A stretch of DNA of 64,000 nt from Rhodanobacter_A agri (GCF_044904705.1 NZ_JADIKL010000015.1:1-64000); one strand, 5' to 3'; shown: positions 44,091 to 52,387, counted from the first letter of the stretch. Numbers and translations: made by a program. Notes: generated by a model not told the origin, from the sequence alone.

Positions 44091-44450
44091 TCAGAGTGCT
44101 TTTGCGAAGGCGCGAGGCGCGACTTCCGCATGAGGTGGCCGGATCGGTGCCCCGGTCGGGAACGCCTGCTCCAGCCACGCCGGCACCGGGATGCCCTTCT
44201 CGCGCAGGAAGGCGGGATTGAACAGCTTGGCCTGGTAGCGCGTGCCGGCGTCGGCCAGTACTTCGCAGCCGGTGAGCTCGCTGGCATAGCGCAGGCGGAT
44301 CAACGGGGTGCGGCCCACGCGGGCGGAAAGGCCTGCTTGGATGCTCTTGGTCGGCACTGGGGCAGGGGATTGGGGGTGAGGCGCGGGCACCAGGCGCAGG
44401 TGGGGCTTCAGCTTGCGCCGGCCTTTGCGCAGACGGCCAATACATATCAC
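44091..44450 (-). pseudogene. Cysteine-synthase-like N-terminal remnant
   Basis: The frame reads VGRTPLIRLRYASELTGCEV in its middle, which resembles the N-terminal strand-loop of cysteine synthase/cystathionine beta-synthase (VGNTPLIRLxxAS). It soon diverges: the expected GSVKDR pyridoxal-phosphate lysine motif is missing and the protein stops after about 120 residues. No ATG with a ribosome site is present; the GTG at 44450 is a guess. It abuts the met operon's operator on the opposite strand. It may be a decayed gene or a small unrelated protein. Confidence 0.35.
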
Positions 44451-44462
44451 GAATATGCATAT

Positions 44463-44486
44463 GAACGTCCAGACGTTTAGACGTCT
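44463..44486 (+). promoter_or_regulatory. Tandem met boxes (MetJ operator) of the met operon
   Basis: Three adjacent 8-base units GAACGTCC, AGACGTTT and AGACGTCT match the E. coli MetJ consensus AGACGTCT at 5, 7 and 8 of 8 positions, in exact 8-base phase as MetJ requires for cooperative binding. The last box ends one base before the -35 hexamer of the metX promoter, ideal for repression. Confidence 0.85.
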
Positions 44487-44487
44487 A

Positions 44488-44516
44488 TTGACAGGATGGC
44501 GGGGCATCGGCAATAT
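44488..44516 (+). promoter_or_regulatory. Sigma-70 promoter of metX-metB-hom
   Basis: A perfect TTGACA is followed by exactly 17 bases and CATATT-like CAATAT, giving transcription start near 44523. That is two bases before the first helix of the SAM riboswitch, so promoter and leader fit together. Confidence 0.8.
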
Positions 44517-44524
44517 CGTCCGCA

Positions 44525-44634
44525 CTCATCGAGACCGGCTGAGGGACAGGCCCTTTGAAGCCGGGGCAACCTGCGGAATGTTCCGCGACGGTGCCAACTC
44601 CTGCGGCGGCGCATGGCGCCCGCCGGCAGATGGG
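44525..44634 (+). promoter_or_regulatory. SAM-I (S-box) riboswitch aptamer
   Basis: The leader has the S-box core in order: CTCATC (P1 5' side), GAGA, CTGAGGGACAGGCCC, TTTGAAGCC, GGGGCAACC, a variable hairpin TGCGG-aatgt-TCCGC, GGTGCCAACTCCTGC, a GC-rich P4 hairpin and GATGGG closing P1 (with one G-U pair). These are the conserved SAM-contacting segments of SAM-I. It precedes metX, a normal target. A closing hairpin over the metX ribosome site follows. Confidence 0.93.
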
Positions 44635-44674
44635 CGGCTTGCGCAGTCGGCTTCGTGCCGTACGCGCGGGGCTC

Positions 44675-44710
44675 CTCTCCGGCATCCGCAGGGCGATGCC
44701 GAACGGAGAG
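44675..44710 (+). promoter_or_regulatory. Ribosome-site-sequestering hairpin (riboswitch expression platform)
   Basis: CTCTCCG at 44675-44681 pairs perfectly with CGGAGAG at 44704-44710, which contains the GGAG Shine-Dalgarno of metX; GCAT and ATGC inside can extend the stem. No T-run follows, so control is probably translational. Which aptamer strand releases this hairpin is not clear from inspection. Confidence 0.65.
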
Positions 44711-44714
44711 ACGC

Positions 44715-45737
44715 ATGAGCCAGCTGCCCGAAACCCGCACCCCCTGTAGCGCCGAGGTGATCGCGCTTCCCGTCGCGCCGCGTGCGCGTGGCGGGCTTGG
44801 CGTGCAGCGCAGCGCGCGGCGGCTGGTGCTCAACCCGAAGTACGGCAGCGGCCCGCGCGAGGTCGATGTGCGCTACCTGTGGAGCGGTGCGCCGGATGCA
44901 CCCACCGTGATCGTGCAGGGCGGCATCTCCGCGAACCGCGACGTCACCGCGCCGGCCGATGCGGCGCCGGGCTGGTGGCAGGAACTGGTGGCCGAGGGCG
45001 CCGCGATCGACCTCAGCGGCTTCCGCGTACTGGCGATCGACTGGCTCACCCCGGCCGAACTCGGCACCGCCACCATCTCCAGCGAGGATCAGGCCGACGC
45101 ACTGGTAGCGCTGCTGGATGCGCTCGGCATCGCCAGGGCGCACGCTTTCGTGGGTTCCTCCTATGGCGCGATGGTGGCGCTGGCCTTCGCCGCGCGGCAC
45201 CCGCAACGGGTGGGGCGGCTGGTGCTGCTGTGTGGCGCGCACCGCGCGCATCCGCTCTCCACCGCGCAGCGCAGCGTGCAGCGCGGCATCGTGCGGCTAG
45301 GCCAGCAGAGCGGCCAGCTGGACGAGGCGCTGGCGCTGGCGCGCCAGCTGGCGATGACCACTTATCGCGGCAGTGCCGAGTTCGGCCGCCGTTTCGCCGG
45401 CGGGCCGGAATGGCGCGGGGATCGCTTCCATTTCCCGGTCGAGGATTACCTGGAGCACCAGGGCCGCCGCTTTGTCGAGCGCTTCGACGCCGAGCGCTTC
45501 CTGGCGCTGTCCGAGTCCATCGACCTGCATGACGTGGCCCCCGAGCAGGTGCCGCTGCCGGCCACTCTGATCGGTTTTCCCTCCGATCGCCTCGTGCCAC
45601 TGGCCGACCTTTGCGAATTGCAGCGCCGCCTGCGCGGCCCGGCCACGCTGGAAGTGGTGGAGTCGCCCTACGGCCACGACGCCTTCCTCAAGGAGCCGGA
45701 GCAACTCGCGCCACTGCTGCGCGAAGCCCTGCGCTGA
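44715..45737 (+). CDS. metX: Homoserine O-acyltransferase (MetX family)
   Basis: A 340-residue alpha/beta-hydrolase-fold acyltransferase that activates homoserine by acetylation or succinylation, the first committed methionine step. The nucleophile is Ser in FVGSSYGAMVALAFAARHPQ, the acid Asp in GFPSDRLVPL and the base His in SPYGHDAFLKE. QGGISANRDV is the oxyanion region. It is about 30 residues shorter than classical MetX, a variant seen in xanthomonads, and the acyl donor cannot be decided by eye. The start ATG has GGAG 6 bases upstream, buried in the leader hairpin. First gene of metX-metB-hom. Confidence 0.92.
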   Translation: MSQLPETRTPCSAEVIALPVAPRARGGLGVQRSARRLVLNPKYGSGPREVDVRYLWSGAPDAPTVIVQGGISANRDVTAPADAAPGWWQELVAEGAAIDLSGFRVLAIDWLTPAELGTATISSEDQADALVALLDALGIARAHAFVGSSYGAMVALAFAARHPQRVGRLVLLCGAHRAHPLSTAQRSVQRGIVRLGQQSGQLDEALALARQLAMTTYRGSAEFGRRFAGGPEWRGDRFHFPVEDYLEHQGRRFVERFDAERFLALSESIDLHDVAPEQVPLPATLIGFPSDRLVPLADLCELQRRLRGPATLEVVESPYGHDAFLKEPEQLAPLLREALR

Positions 45738-45786
45738 GCCTCACTACGACGACACCATCGCGACTTTGAATTTCGGGAGTACCACC

Positions 45787-46977
45787 ATGAGCGAAACCAC
45801 ATCCCCCTGTACCCGCGCGGTTCGCGCCGGCATCGAGAGCGATACCCAGCACGGCGCGGTGGTGCCGCCGCTGCACCTGTCGACCAACTACAGCTTCGAG
45901 GGTTTCGGCAAGAAGCGCCCCTACGACTACTCGCGCAGCGGCAACCCCACGCGCGATCTGCTGGCAAATGCGCTGACCGAGCTGGAGCAGGGCGCGGGCG
46001 CGGTAGTCACCGCCAGCGGTATGGCCGCAGTGGCGCTGGCGCTGGAACTGGTGCCGGCCGGCGCCACGGTGCTGGCCGCGCACGATTGCTACGGCGGCAC
46101 CTGGCGCATCCTCGACGCCTGGGCGAAGAAAGGCCGCTTCGCGGTGCAGTTCGCCGACCTCACCGATCCCGCAGCGCTGGCTGCCGGCCTTGCCGCCAAG
46201 CCTGCGCTGGTGTGGGTGGAAACGCCGTCCAACCCGCTGCTGCGCATCACCGACATCCGCCACGTGGCGCAGGCCGCGCACGCCGCGGGCGCGCTGGTGG
46301 TGGTGGACAACACCTTCCTCTCGCCCGCCCTGCAGCAGCCGCTAGCGCTGGGCGCCGACGTGGTGGTGCATTCCACCACCAAGTACATCAACGGCCACAG
46401 CGACGTGGTGGGCGGCGCCGTGGTGGCGCGCACGCCGGAGCTGGCCGAGCAGCTCAAGTGGTGGGGCAACTGCAACGGCCTCACCGGCGCGCCGTTCGAC
46501 AGCTACCTCACCCTGCGCGGCCTGCGCACGCTGGGCGTGCGCCTGCGCCAGCACCAGGAGAACGCCGAGCGCATCGCCGCGCACCTGGACGGCCATGCCG
46601 CGGTGCGCAAGGTGTACTACCCCGGCCTCGCGTCCAACCCGTACCACGCGCTGGCCGCGCGCCAGCAACAGGGTTTCGGCGCCATGCTCAGTTTCGAGTT
46701 GGAAGGCGACGAGGCACAGATCGCTGCCTTCGTCGATGGCCTTGAATACTTCTCGCTGGCCGAATCGCTGGGCGGCGTGGAGAGTCTGATCGCGCATCCC
46801 GCCACCATGACCCATGCTGCGATGGCGCCGGAAGCGCGCCGCAAGGCCGGCATCGCCGATGCCTTGCTGCGCGTGTCGGTGGGCATCGAGGACGGCGACG
46901 ACTTGCTGCGTGACCTCGATGCCGGGCTGGCGCGCGCCGTGGCCGCGAGCAAATCCAAACGCGCGGTGGGTGCATGA
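45787..46977 (+). CDS. metB: Cystathionine gamma-synthase
   Basis: A 396-residue PLP enzyme of the Cys/Met metabolism family. It joins O-acylhomoserine and cysteine to cystathionine in the cytosol. Motifs: YSRSGNPTRDLLANALTELE, ASGMAAVALALE, AHDCYGGTWR, VVVDNTFLSPALQQPLALGAD and the PLP-lysine segment HSTTKYINGHSDVVGG. Substrate-loop sequence SLGGVESLIAHPATMTH is shared by MetB, MetC and MetY, so specificity is inferred mainly from operon context. The start ATG has CGGGAG upstream. The stop overlaps hom by four bases. Confidence 0.92.
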   Translation: MSETTSPCTRAVRAGIESDTQHGAVVPPLHLSTNYSFEGFGKKRPYDYSRSGNPTRDLLANALTELEQGAGAVVTASGMAAVALALELVPAGATVLAAHDCYGGTWRILDAWAKKGRFAVQFADLTDPAALAAGLAAKPALVWVETPSNPLLRITDIRHVAQAAHAAGALVVVDNTFLSPALQQPLALGADVVVHSTTKYINGHSDVVGGAVVARTPELAEQLKWWGNCNGLTGAPFDSYLTLRGLRTLGVRLRQHQENAERIAAHLDGHAAVRKVYYPGLASNPYHALAARQQQGFGAMLSFELEGDEAQIAAFVDGLEYFSLAESLGGVESLIAHPATMTHAAMAPEARRKAGIADALLRVSVGIEDGDDLLRDLDAGLARAVAASKSKRAVGA

Positions 46978-48056
46978 ACGCGGTGCTGGCCCAGGCCGTG
47001 CCGGCGGCGGAGTGTGAGCCGGTGCCCGCCATTGCCGTGGTGCTGCTCGGCACCGGCGTCGTCGGCGGAGCTTTCCTCAAGCTGCTGAATACACCAGCCG
47101 CCGCCTCGCTGCGGCTGGTCGGCGCGGCCAACTCGCGCCGTCAGCAGACCGAACCCGTGAAGCTTGCCGAACGCAACCTGCGCGAGCAGCTGAAGAGCAC
47201 TGGTGCGCAGCGCGACGACGCGGCCTTGCTCGCCGCGCTTGATGCCAGCGGCGCGGCGATCAAGGTGATCGTGGACGCCACCGCGAGCGCCGAACTCGCG
47301 GCGCGCCATGCGGAATGGCTGGCACATGGCTACCACGTGGTTACCGCCAACAAGTCGCTGGGCGGCGGCGAACTGCCGGGCTGGCGCACGCTGCAGGCTG
47401 CGTTGGCCAACGGTGCGCGTTATGGCGATTCCGCCACCGTGGGCGCCGGCCTGCCGGTGCTTTCCACACTGCGCCGGCTGCGCCAGTGCGGCGACGCGCT
47501 GCTCACGCTGGAAGGTGTGTTCTCCGGCTCGCTCTCCTACCTCTTCAACAGCTACGACGGCAGCCGGCCGTTCTCCGTGCTGTTGCGCGAGGCCCGCGAG
47601 CGCGGCTACACCGAACCCGATCCGCGCGCCGATCTCTCGGGCGAGGACGTGGCGCGCAAGCTGCTCATCATCGCCCGCAACGCCGGCTTCGCGCTGGGCT
47701 GGGACGAGGTGCAGGTGGAAGGCCTGGTGCCCGAGTCATTGCGAGCGTTGGGCACGGAGGCTTTCCTGGATCGCCTGGAAGAGCTCGACGAGCCGCTTGC
47801 CGCCCGCCACGCCGAGGCGAAGGCGCGCGGCAACGTGTTGCGTTTTCTGGCCCGGCTCAACCAGCGCGGTCGGGCCCGCGTGGGCCTGTCCGAGGTGCCG
47901 GCCAACCATCCCGCCGCGCGCCTCTACGGCACCGACAACCAGTTCGCGCTCACCACCACCCGTTACCACACCCAGCCGCTGGTGATCCAAGGGCCGGGCG
48001 CGGGGCCGGAGGTCACGGCGCAAGCCTTGCTGGGCGACGTGCTGGCATTGGGCTGA
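46974..48056 (+). CDS. hom: Homoserine dehydrogenase
   Basis: A 360-residue monofunctional enzyme, reducing aspartate semialdehyde to homoserine. The NAD(P)-binding glycine loop is VVLLGTGVVGGAFLKLL. The catalytic region shows TANKSLGG, YGDSATVGAGLPVLSTLRRL, FSGSLSYLFNSY, YTEPDPRADLSGEDVARKLLI and ARNAGFALG. It resembles the dehydrogenase half of ThrA/MetL, without the aspartokinase half or a C-terminal ACT domain, so threonine feedback through ACT is unlikely. Its translation is coupled to metB. With metX and metB it takes aspartate semialdehyde to cystathionine. Confidence 0.94.
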   Translation: MNAVLAQAVPAAECEPVPAIAVVLLGTGVVGGAFLKLLNTPAAASLRLVGAANSRRQQTEPVKLAERNLREQLKSTGAQRDDAALLAALDASGAAIKVIVDATASAELAARHAEWLAHGYHVVTANKSLGGGELPGWRTLQAALANGARYGDSATVGAGLPVLSTLRRLRQCGDALLTLEGVFSGSLSYLFNSYDGSRPFSVLLREARERGYTEPDPRADLSGEDVARKLLIIARNAGFALGWDEVQVEGLVPESLRALGTEAFLDRLEELDEPLAARHAEAKARGNVLRFLARLNQRGRARVGLSEVPANHPAARLYGTDNQFALTTTRYHTQPLVIQGPGAGPEVTAQALLGDVLALG

Positions 48057-48071
48057 AAGCTGTGGTGTAGA

Positions 48072-48138
48072 AGCGCACCCAGTGCGCGAATGCCCTGGCG
48101 CTTGACCGAGGCCAGAGCCATCGCGCACGGGGTGCGCT
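48072..48138. repeat. Paired REP-like palindrome
   Basis: AGCGCACC-ca-GTGCGCGA and its inverted copy TCGCGCAC-gg-GGTGCGCT are separated by 31 bases that themselves contain CTGGC...GCCAG, so the whole can fold into one long hairpin. It lies between the convergent hom and GST genes, in the style of REP/BIME elements in this order, and could also act as a terminator. Confidence 0.75.
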
Positions 48139-48145
48139 CCTGCGG

Positions 48146-48793
48146 TTACGCTTTTGGCACGTATTGCAGGTACGGTTCCGCTTCGCGCAACGCGCGGGCG
48201 AAAGAGGGGCGCTCCATCAATCGCCGCCGGTAGGCGGCGAGATGCGGGAAGTCGTCCAGCGGCTCGGCCCAGTCGGAATAGAACAGCGGCGGCGCCGTCG
48301 CGCAGTCGGCCATGGTGAATGTATCGCCGGTTGCCCAGGTGCGCTCGCGCATGTCCTGTTCGACAAGCGCATAGGCCGTGCGCAACTGCGCACGCGCCTG
48401 CGCCACGCCGACGGGATCGTGACCGTCCTCCGGGCGTAGCCGGTCGGTGATGATCTTCTGCGTCGGCACGTGCAGGTACAGGTCGAAGAAACGGTCGCGC
48501 TCGCGTACTTCCAGCGCGGCCTGCGGATCGGCGGGCAGCAGCGCCGTGCGGCCGGGATAGTGCAGCGCCAGGTACTCGATGATGATGCTGGACTCCGGCA
48601 CGGTCCGGCCGCGCGCCTCATCGCGCAGCACCGGAAAGCGCAGGATCGGCCACACCTTCCGGAAATCCTCGCGCGAGGCTTCGTCGTCCAGACGCACCAT
48701 GCGCGGTTCGAACGGCGTGTCGTTCTCGTACAAGGCGATCAGTACCTTGTGGCAGAACGAGGACAAGGGGTGCATGTAGAGCAACAGGCTCAT
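48146..48793 (-). CDS. Glutathione S-transferase family protein
   Basis: A 215-residue GST. The thioredoxin-like N-terminal domain (LLLYMHPLSSFCHKVLIALYEND, with FPVLRDEARG and the PESSIIIEYLALHYPG glutathione-contacting turn) is followed by an all-helical C-terminal domain. The SSFCHK turn suggests a Ser/Cys active site rather than Tyr. Substrate unknown. Convergent with hom across a REP-like palindrome. Confidence 0.9.
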   Translation of the reverse strand: MSLLLYMHPLSSFCHKVLIALYENDTPFEPRMVRLDDEASREDFRKVWPILRFPVLRDEARGRTVPESSIIIEYLALHYPGRTALLPADPQAALEVRERDRFFDLYLHVPTQKIITDRLRPEDGHDPVGVAQARAQLRTAYALVEQDMRERTWATGDTFTMADCATAPPLFYSDWAEPLDDFPHLAAYRRRLMERPSFARALREAEPYLQYVPKA

Positions 48794-48960
48794 GAGGGTT
48801 TCCTTGCGGAGCGAGGTCGCGATGGCGACCTTTCACGGCAGCGACGAGCGGGCAGAAGTCTTTTCGACAAGCCGGGCGATTGTTGTCGGAGTTGACCAGG
48901 TGCCGGCGTTCGCTGCACTCCACCCTCAAGTTGGACAGGCGGACCCGGCCGGGTGAACAC

Positions 48961-49941
48961 TCAGCCCGCGATGGGGCCGCCACCTGCTTCGGCGACGGGC
49001 AGCAGCACGGGTTTCACGCGCACGGCCAGCACCACGCCGGCCACCAGCAGCGCGATACCGAACAGGGCCGGCGGCGCCGGCAGGTGATGGCGCAGCACGA
49101 AGGCATAGACCAGCGCGGCAAGCGTCTCGAACACGATCAGTTGACCGACCAGTGCAGTGGGCAGGCGCTGGCTGGCCTCGTTCCAGCACAGCGTGCCCAG
49201 CCACGAGGCGAACAGGCCGATTGCCGCCATCAGGCCGACGAACAGCGCGGGGTGCGGCCCCAGCGGCATCGGAAAAGCGTTGCCGCCGACCTTCATTGCG
49301 CCCCAGACCATGGCATAGCCGAGCGTTGCCAGGGGTAGCATGGCCACCCCTTGCGCCGTGGCCCAGGCACGCGGATTGCGGTCGGGGTGATGGCGCAGCC
49401 AGTCGGCGTTGCGCAGCGGATACCAGGTCCAGCAGGCCACGGCGCCGCAGGCGAACAGGGCGCCGGCGGCGTAGCGCGCGAGGTCTTCGTGCGTGTGGCG
49501 CAACGCGGCCAGCTCGGCGTGGTTCACGCTGGCGATGCCGGCGACGATCAGCAGCAGCGGGGGAGCCAGCCGCAGCCATGGCAGCCGGCCATCGCGTCGG
49601 CCGTTGCGCAGGTTGGCGGCGATGGCGATGACCACCGGCAAGGTGCCGACGATCATCGTGGGCAGTGGTGCGCCGGCGCGCTGGATGGCGCTGGCCAGGC
49701 ACAGGTAGTACAGCAGGTTGCCCACCGTGACGAGCTTGATCGCCTCGATCCAGTCGGCGCGGTCGAGCCGGCGCAACGCGCCGCGGTGCAGCCACGCCAG
49801 CGGCAGCGCGATCAGGCCGAAGGCGAGATAGCGCGCTACCGACTGCAAGGCCGGCGGGTAGTCCGGCAACAACAAGGGCGCGACGAAGACCATGCCCCAC
49901 ATCAGGCCGGCCACGAGTGCGTAGAGGGTTCCTTTCAACAT
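48961..49941 (-). CDS. EamA/DMT-family transporter
   Basis: A 326-residue membrane protein with about 10 helices in two EamA repeats (LVAGLMWGMVFVAPLLLPDY and, in the second half, GLFASWLGTLCWNEASQRLP). Drug/metabolite transporters of this type export amino acids, nucleosides or other small molecules. An AraC regulator ends 65 bases upstream on the same strand and may regulate it. The Trp/Asn-rich spacing DWLRHHPDRNPR in the mid loop is typical of YedA/RhaT-like relatives. Substrate unknown. Confidence 0.88.
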   Translation of the reverse strand: MLKGTLYALVAGLMWGMVFVAPLLLPDYPPALQSVARYLAFGLIALPLAWLHRGALRRLDRADWIEAIKLVTVGNLLYYLCLASAIQRAGAPLPTMIVGTLPVVIAIAANLRNGRRDGRLPWLRLAPPLLLIVAGIASVNHAELAALRHTHEDLARYAAGALFACGAVACWTWYPLRNADWLRHHPDRNPRAWATAQGVAMLPLATLGYAMVWGAMKVGGNAFPMPLGPHPALFVGLMAAIGLFASWLGTLCWNEASQRLPTALVGQLIVFETLAALVYAFVLRHHLPAPPALFGIALLVAGVVLAVRVKPVLLPVAEAGGGPIAG

Positions 49942-50005
49942 GCGCGCAGCGTGGCGTGCCGCGGGGCGTCCGTCTTGAAGCAGATTGCTGTGGGCGTGCC
50001 CGTGC

Positions 50006-50830
50006 TCAGCTTCGTACCTGTCGCTGGTAGCGCGCCGGCGTCACGCCATAGCGCCGCACGAACGCACGGGTGAGATGGGCCTGGTCGCTGAGGCCGGTGG
50101 CCGCTGCCACCTGGGCCGGCGGCTCGCCCGTATCGAGCAGGCGCTTGGCGCGGGACAGCCGCAACGCCATCAGCAACTGCTGCGGGGTGGCGTGATGTTG
50201 CGCGCGGAACTGGCGCAGGAAATGGAACGGGCTGAGTCCGGCCACGGCGGCCAGCTGGTCGAGGCTGAGGCGGTCGGCCAGGTGCGCATGCAGATAGTCG
50301 ATCACCGGCGCGAAGCGCATGGCCGCCTGCACCGGCGCCGGGCGTGGCGTGCGGGCATGTGTGCGGAAACGGTCGAGCAGCACCGCAAGCAAGCTGTCGA
50401 AGGCCAGTGGCTCGTCGGCTTGCCAGAGCGCGTCGAGCAGGGCGGCGACTTCGTGTGCGCCACTCTGGTCCGTGCGCACCGCCTGGTCGAACCACCAGCC
50501 TGGCTCGCCGGAGACCTGTGCCGTCAGCACCGGGTCGATATAGATCATGCGGTAGCGCCAGCCGCCTGCAGTCTCGGCGCTGCCGGTGTGCAGCTCGTCG
50601 GCGTTCATCGTCACCAGCGAGCCAGGCGGCGCCAGGTGTTCGGCGCCGCGGTAGCGGAACCGTTCCACGCCGGATTCGATCGCCCCCAGGCCGAAGCCGT
50701 CATGGCAATGCAGATCGAAGGCGTGCCGCACGATATGCGCGCGATACAGCTCGATGACGGCGCGGTGTGGCGGATGCCGGAACTGCGCCGTGTCGGCGGG
50801 GTGATCGAACTGGCCGGGTACGCCTTGCAT
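50006..50830 (-). CDS. AraC-family transcriptional regulator
   Basis: A 274-residue regulator. The N-terminal half is a cupin-like sensor (DLHCHDGFGLGAIESGVERF, PGSLVTMNADELHTG) and the C-terminal 100 residues hold two helix-turn-helix motifs (LSLDQLAAVAGLSPFHFLRQF, PAQVAAATGLSDQAHLTRAF, YGVTPARYQRQV). This arrangement is common in regulators of adjacent LysE- or EamA-type exporters. It lies immediately upstream of an EamA transporter gene. Confidence 0.92.
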   Translation of the reverse strand: MQGVPGQFDHPADTAQFRHPPHRAVIELYRAHIVRHAFDLHCHDGFGLGAIESGVERFRYRGAEHLAPPGSLVTMNADELHTGSAETAGGWRYRMIYIDPVLTAQVSGEPGWWFDQAVRTDQSGAHEVAALLDALWQADEPLAFDSLLAVLLDRFRTHARTPRPAPVQAAMRFAPVIDYLHAHLADRLSLDQLAAVAGLSPFHFLRQFRAQHHATPQQLLMALRLSRAKRLLDTGEPPAQVAAATGLSDQAHLTRAFVRRYGVTPARYQRQVRS

Positions 50831-50857
50831 GCGCCGATGATGGCACGCCGCGGCGTT

Positions 50858-51772
50858 TCAGTCGTCCGCATCCCCGCCGGCCAGAGCGCTCAGCCGGCTA
50901 CGCGTGAGTGGACCGAAGCGCAGGCGTTCGCACAGATCCTGCAGCGCGCTGCCGTCGCCGCGCCGGCGACGCAGCGCGTCGGCACCCTCCGGCACCGGCG
51001 CATCGAGCGCGATGCGGGTAAGCCGCCGGTAGAGCAGTGCCTGTTCGCCGTGTTCGCGCAGTTTCGCGGCACAGCTGGCGGCGCCGCGCAGGCGCAGGAA
51101 GGCCACTTCGTCCACGCGTTCGAGCAGCGCTTCGAGGTTGCCAAAGTGGCTGAGCAGGGCCGCGGCGGTCTTGGCGCCGATGCCGGGCACGCCGGGAATG
51201 TTGTCCACCGCATCGCCGCACAAAGCGAGGTAGTCGGCCACCTGGTGCGGGTGCACGCCGAGTTTTTCGTGCACGCCGGCGGGGCCCCAGCGCAGGTTGC
51301 GGGCGTAGTCCCACTGCTCGTCGTGCTCGCCCAGCAGCTGGCCGAAGTCCTTGTCGGCGGAGACGATCACGCCGGGCACGCCATGCGCGCGCAGGTTCCA
51401 CAGCGCGCTGCCGATCAGATCGTCGGCCTCGTAGCTGTGGTCGATCATCACCGGGATGCCCAGCGCCGCGGTGACTTCGCGGCACAGCACGAACTGGCGT
51501 TCCAGGTCGGGCGGCGGCAGTTCGCGGTTGGCCTTGTAGGGCGGGTAGATGGCGTTGCGGAACGAGCTGGTGAGTGAGGCATCGAAGGCCACTGCCAGGC
51601 GCTCCGGCCGCACCTTTTCCAGCAGTTCGCACAGGAAGCGCGTGTAGCCGTGCACGGCGTTGGCTGGATGGCCGTCGGCGTCGTGGAATTCGTCCGGCAT
51701 CGAATGCCAGGCGCGGAACACGTAGAGGCTGCCGTCGACCAGATGCGCGGCGTTGCGACGGTTCGCGTTCAC
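50858..51772 (-). CDS. 5'-3' exonuclease (flap-endonuclease-like, Xni/PolA N-domain family)
   Basis: A 304-residue member of the PIN-fold 5'-nuclease family. Metal-site and family motifs: HLVDGSLYVFRAWHSMPD, VAFDASLTSSFRNAIYPPYKA, YEADDLIGSAL, VSADKDFGQLL and the helix-hairpin-helix region LCGDAVDNIPGVPGIGAKTAA. The GTG start is required to keep the conserved HLVDGS opening and overlaps the nitroreductase stop by four bases. It may process flaps or Okazaki fragments; which of the PolA-domain or ExoIX types it is cannot be fixed by eye, and it is longer than E. coli ExoIX. Confidence 0.9.
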   Translation of the reverse strand: MNANRRNAAHLVDGSLYVFRAWHSMPDEFHDADGHPANAVHGYTRFLCELLEKVRPERLAVAFDASLTSSFRNAIYPPYKANRELPPPDLERQFVLCREVTAALGIPVMIDHSYEADDLIGSALWNLRAHGVPGVIVSADKDFGQLLGEHDEQWDYARNLRWGPAGVHEKLGVHPHQVADYLALCGDAVDNIPGVPGIGAKTAAALLSHFGNLEALLERVDEVAFLRLRGAASCAAKLREHGEQALLYRRLTRIALDAPVPEGADALRRRRGDGSALQDLCERLRFGPLTRSRLSALAGGDADD

Positions 51773-52338
51773 GGCGCCCACGTGCTCAGCAGGTCGGCCA
51801 GCGCGGGGCGTTCGCGGTCGGGAACCTCGACCTGCGGCGTGCCCAGGTGCACGAAGGCGACCACGTGCTCGTTGGCGGCCAGGCCGAGCAGGGATGCCAC
51901 GTCGGGATCGTAGGCGGCCCAGCCGGTGAGCCATTGCGCGCCGTAGCCCAGTGCATACGCGCCGAGCAAGATGTTGTAGGCCACATTGCCGGCGCACAGG
52001 CGCTGTTCGATCTCCGGCACGGTGCTGCTGTCGTCGAACCGCGCGACCACCGCGATCACCAACGGTGCGAAGGTGTAGCGCAGGCGTTCTTTCTCGCGCT
52101 TGGCTTCAGAGAGTTCGGGCTGCTTGCGGATCGCAAGTTCTGCCAATCGCTCGCCGAAGCGCAGCTTGGCCTCGCCCGCAAGGCGGATCAGGCGGAACGG
52201 CACCAGCTTGCCGTGATCCGGCACGCGGATCGCGGCGTCGAGCAGGTCGCGCAGCGTGGCTTCGTCGGGCGCAGGTTCGCCCAGTTGGCGCGAGGGAACG
52301 GAGTGGCGCTGCTGCAGCAGCTCGAGCGGGGTGGCCAT
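51769..52338 (-). CDS. Nitroreductase-family flavoprotein (YdjA-like)
   Basis: A 189-residue FMN-binding nitroreductase. The family N-terminus (LLQQRHSVPSRQLGEPAPDE, LLDAAIRVPDHGKLVPFRLI) and the C-terminal half (CAGNVAYNILLGAYALGYGA, WLTGWAAYDPDVASLLGLAAN) match the short YdjA type. It reduces nitro or quinone compounds with NAD(P)H; the physiological substrate is unknown. Its stop overlaps the exonuclease start. Confidence 0.9.
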   Translation of the reverse strand: MATPLELLQQRHSVPSRQLGEPAPDEATLRDLLDAAIRVPDHGKLVPFRLIRLAGEAKLRFGERLAELAIRKQPELSEAKREKERLRYTFAPLVIAVVARFDDSSTVPEIEQRLCAGNVAYNILLGAYALGYGAQWLTGWAAYDPDVASLLGLAANEHVVAFVHLGTPQVEVPDRERPALADLLSTWAP

Positions 52339-52387
52339 GGCGGGATCGCGTCGCGGAAAGCCGCATGGTAACCCGCGCGATGCGAAG

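Noticed and set aside
44024..44460. A 146-residue minus-strand frame beginning MHIRDMYWPS
   Set aside because: Arg/Pro/Ala-rich shadow composition; the neighbouring frame carries the CysK-like similarity.
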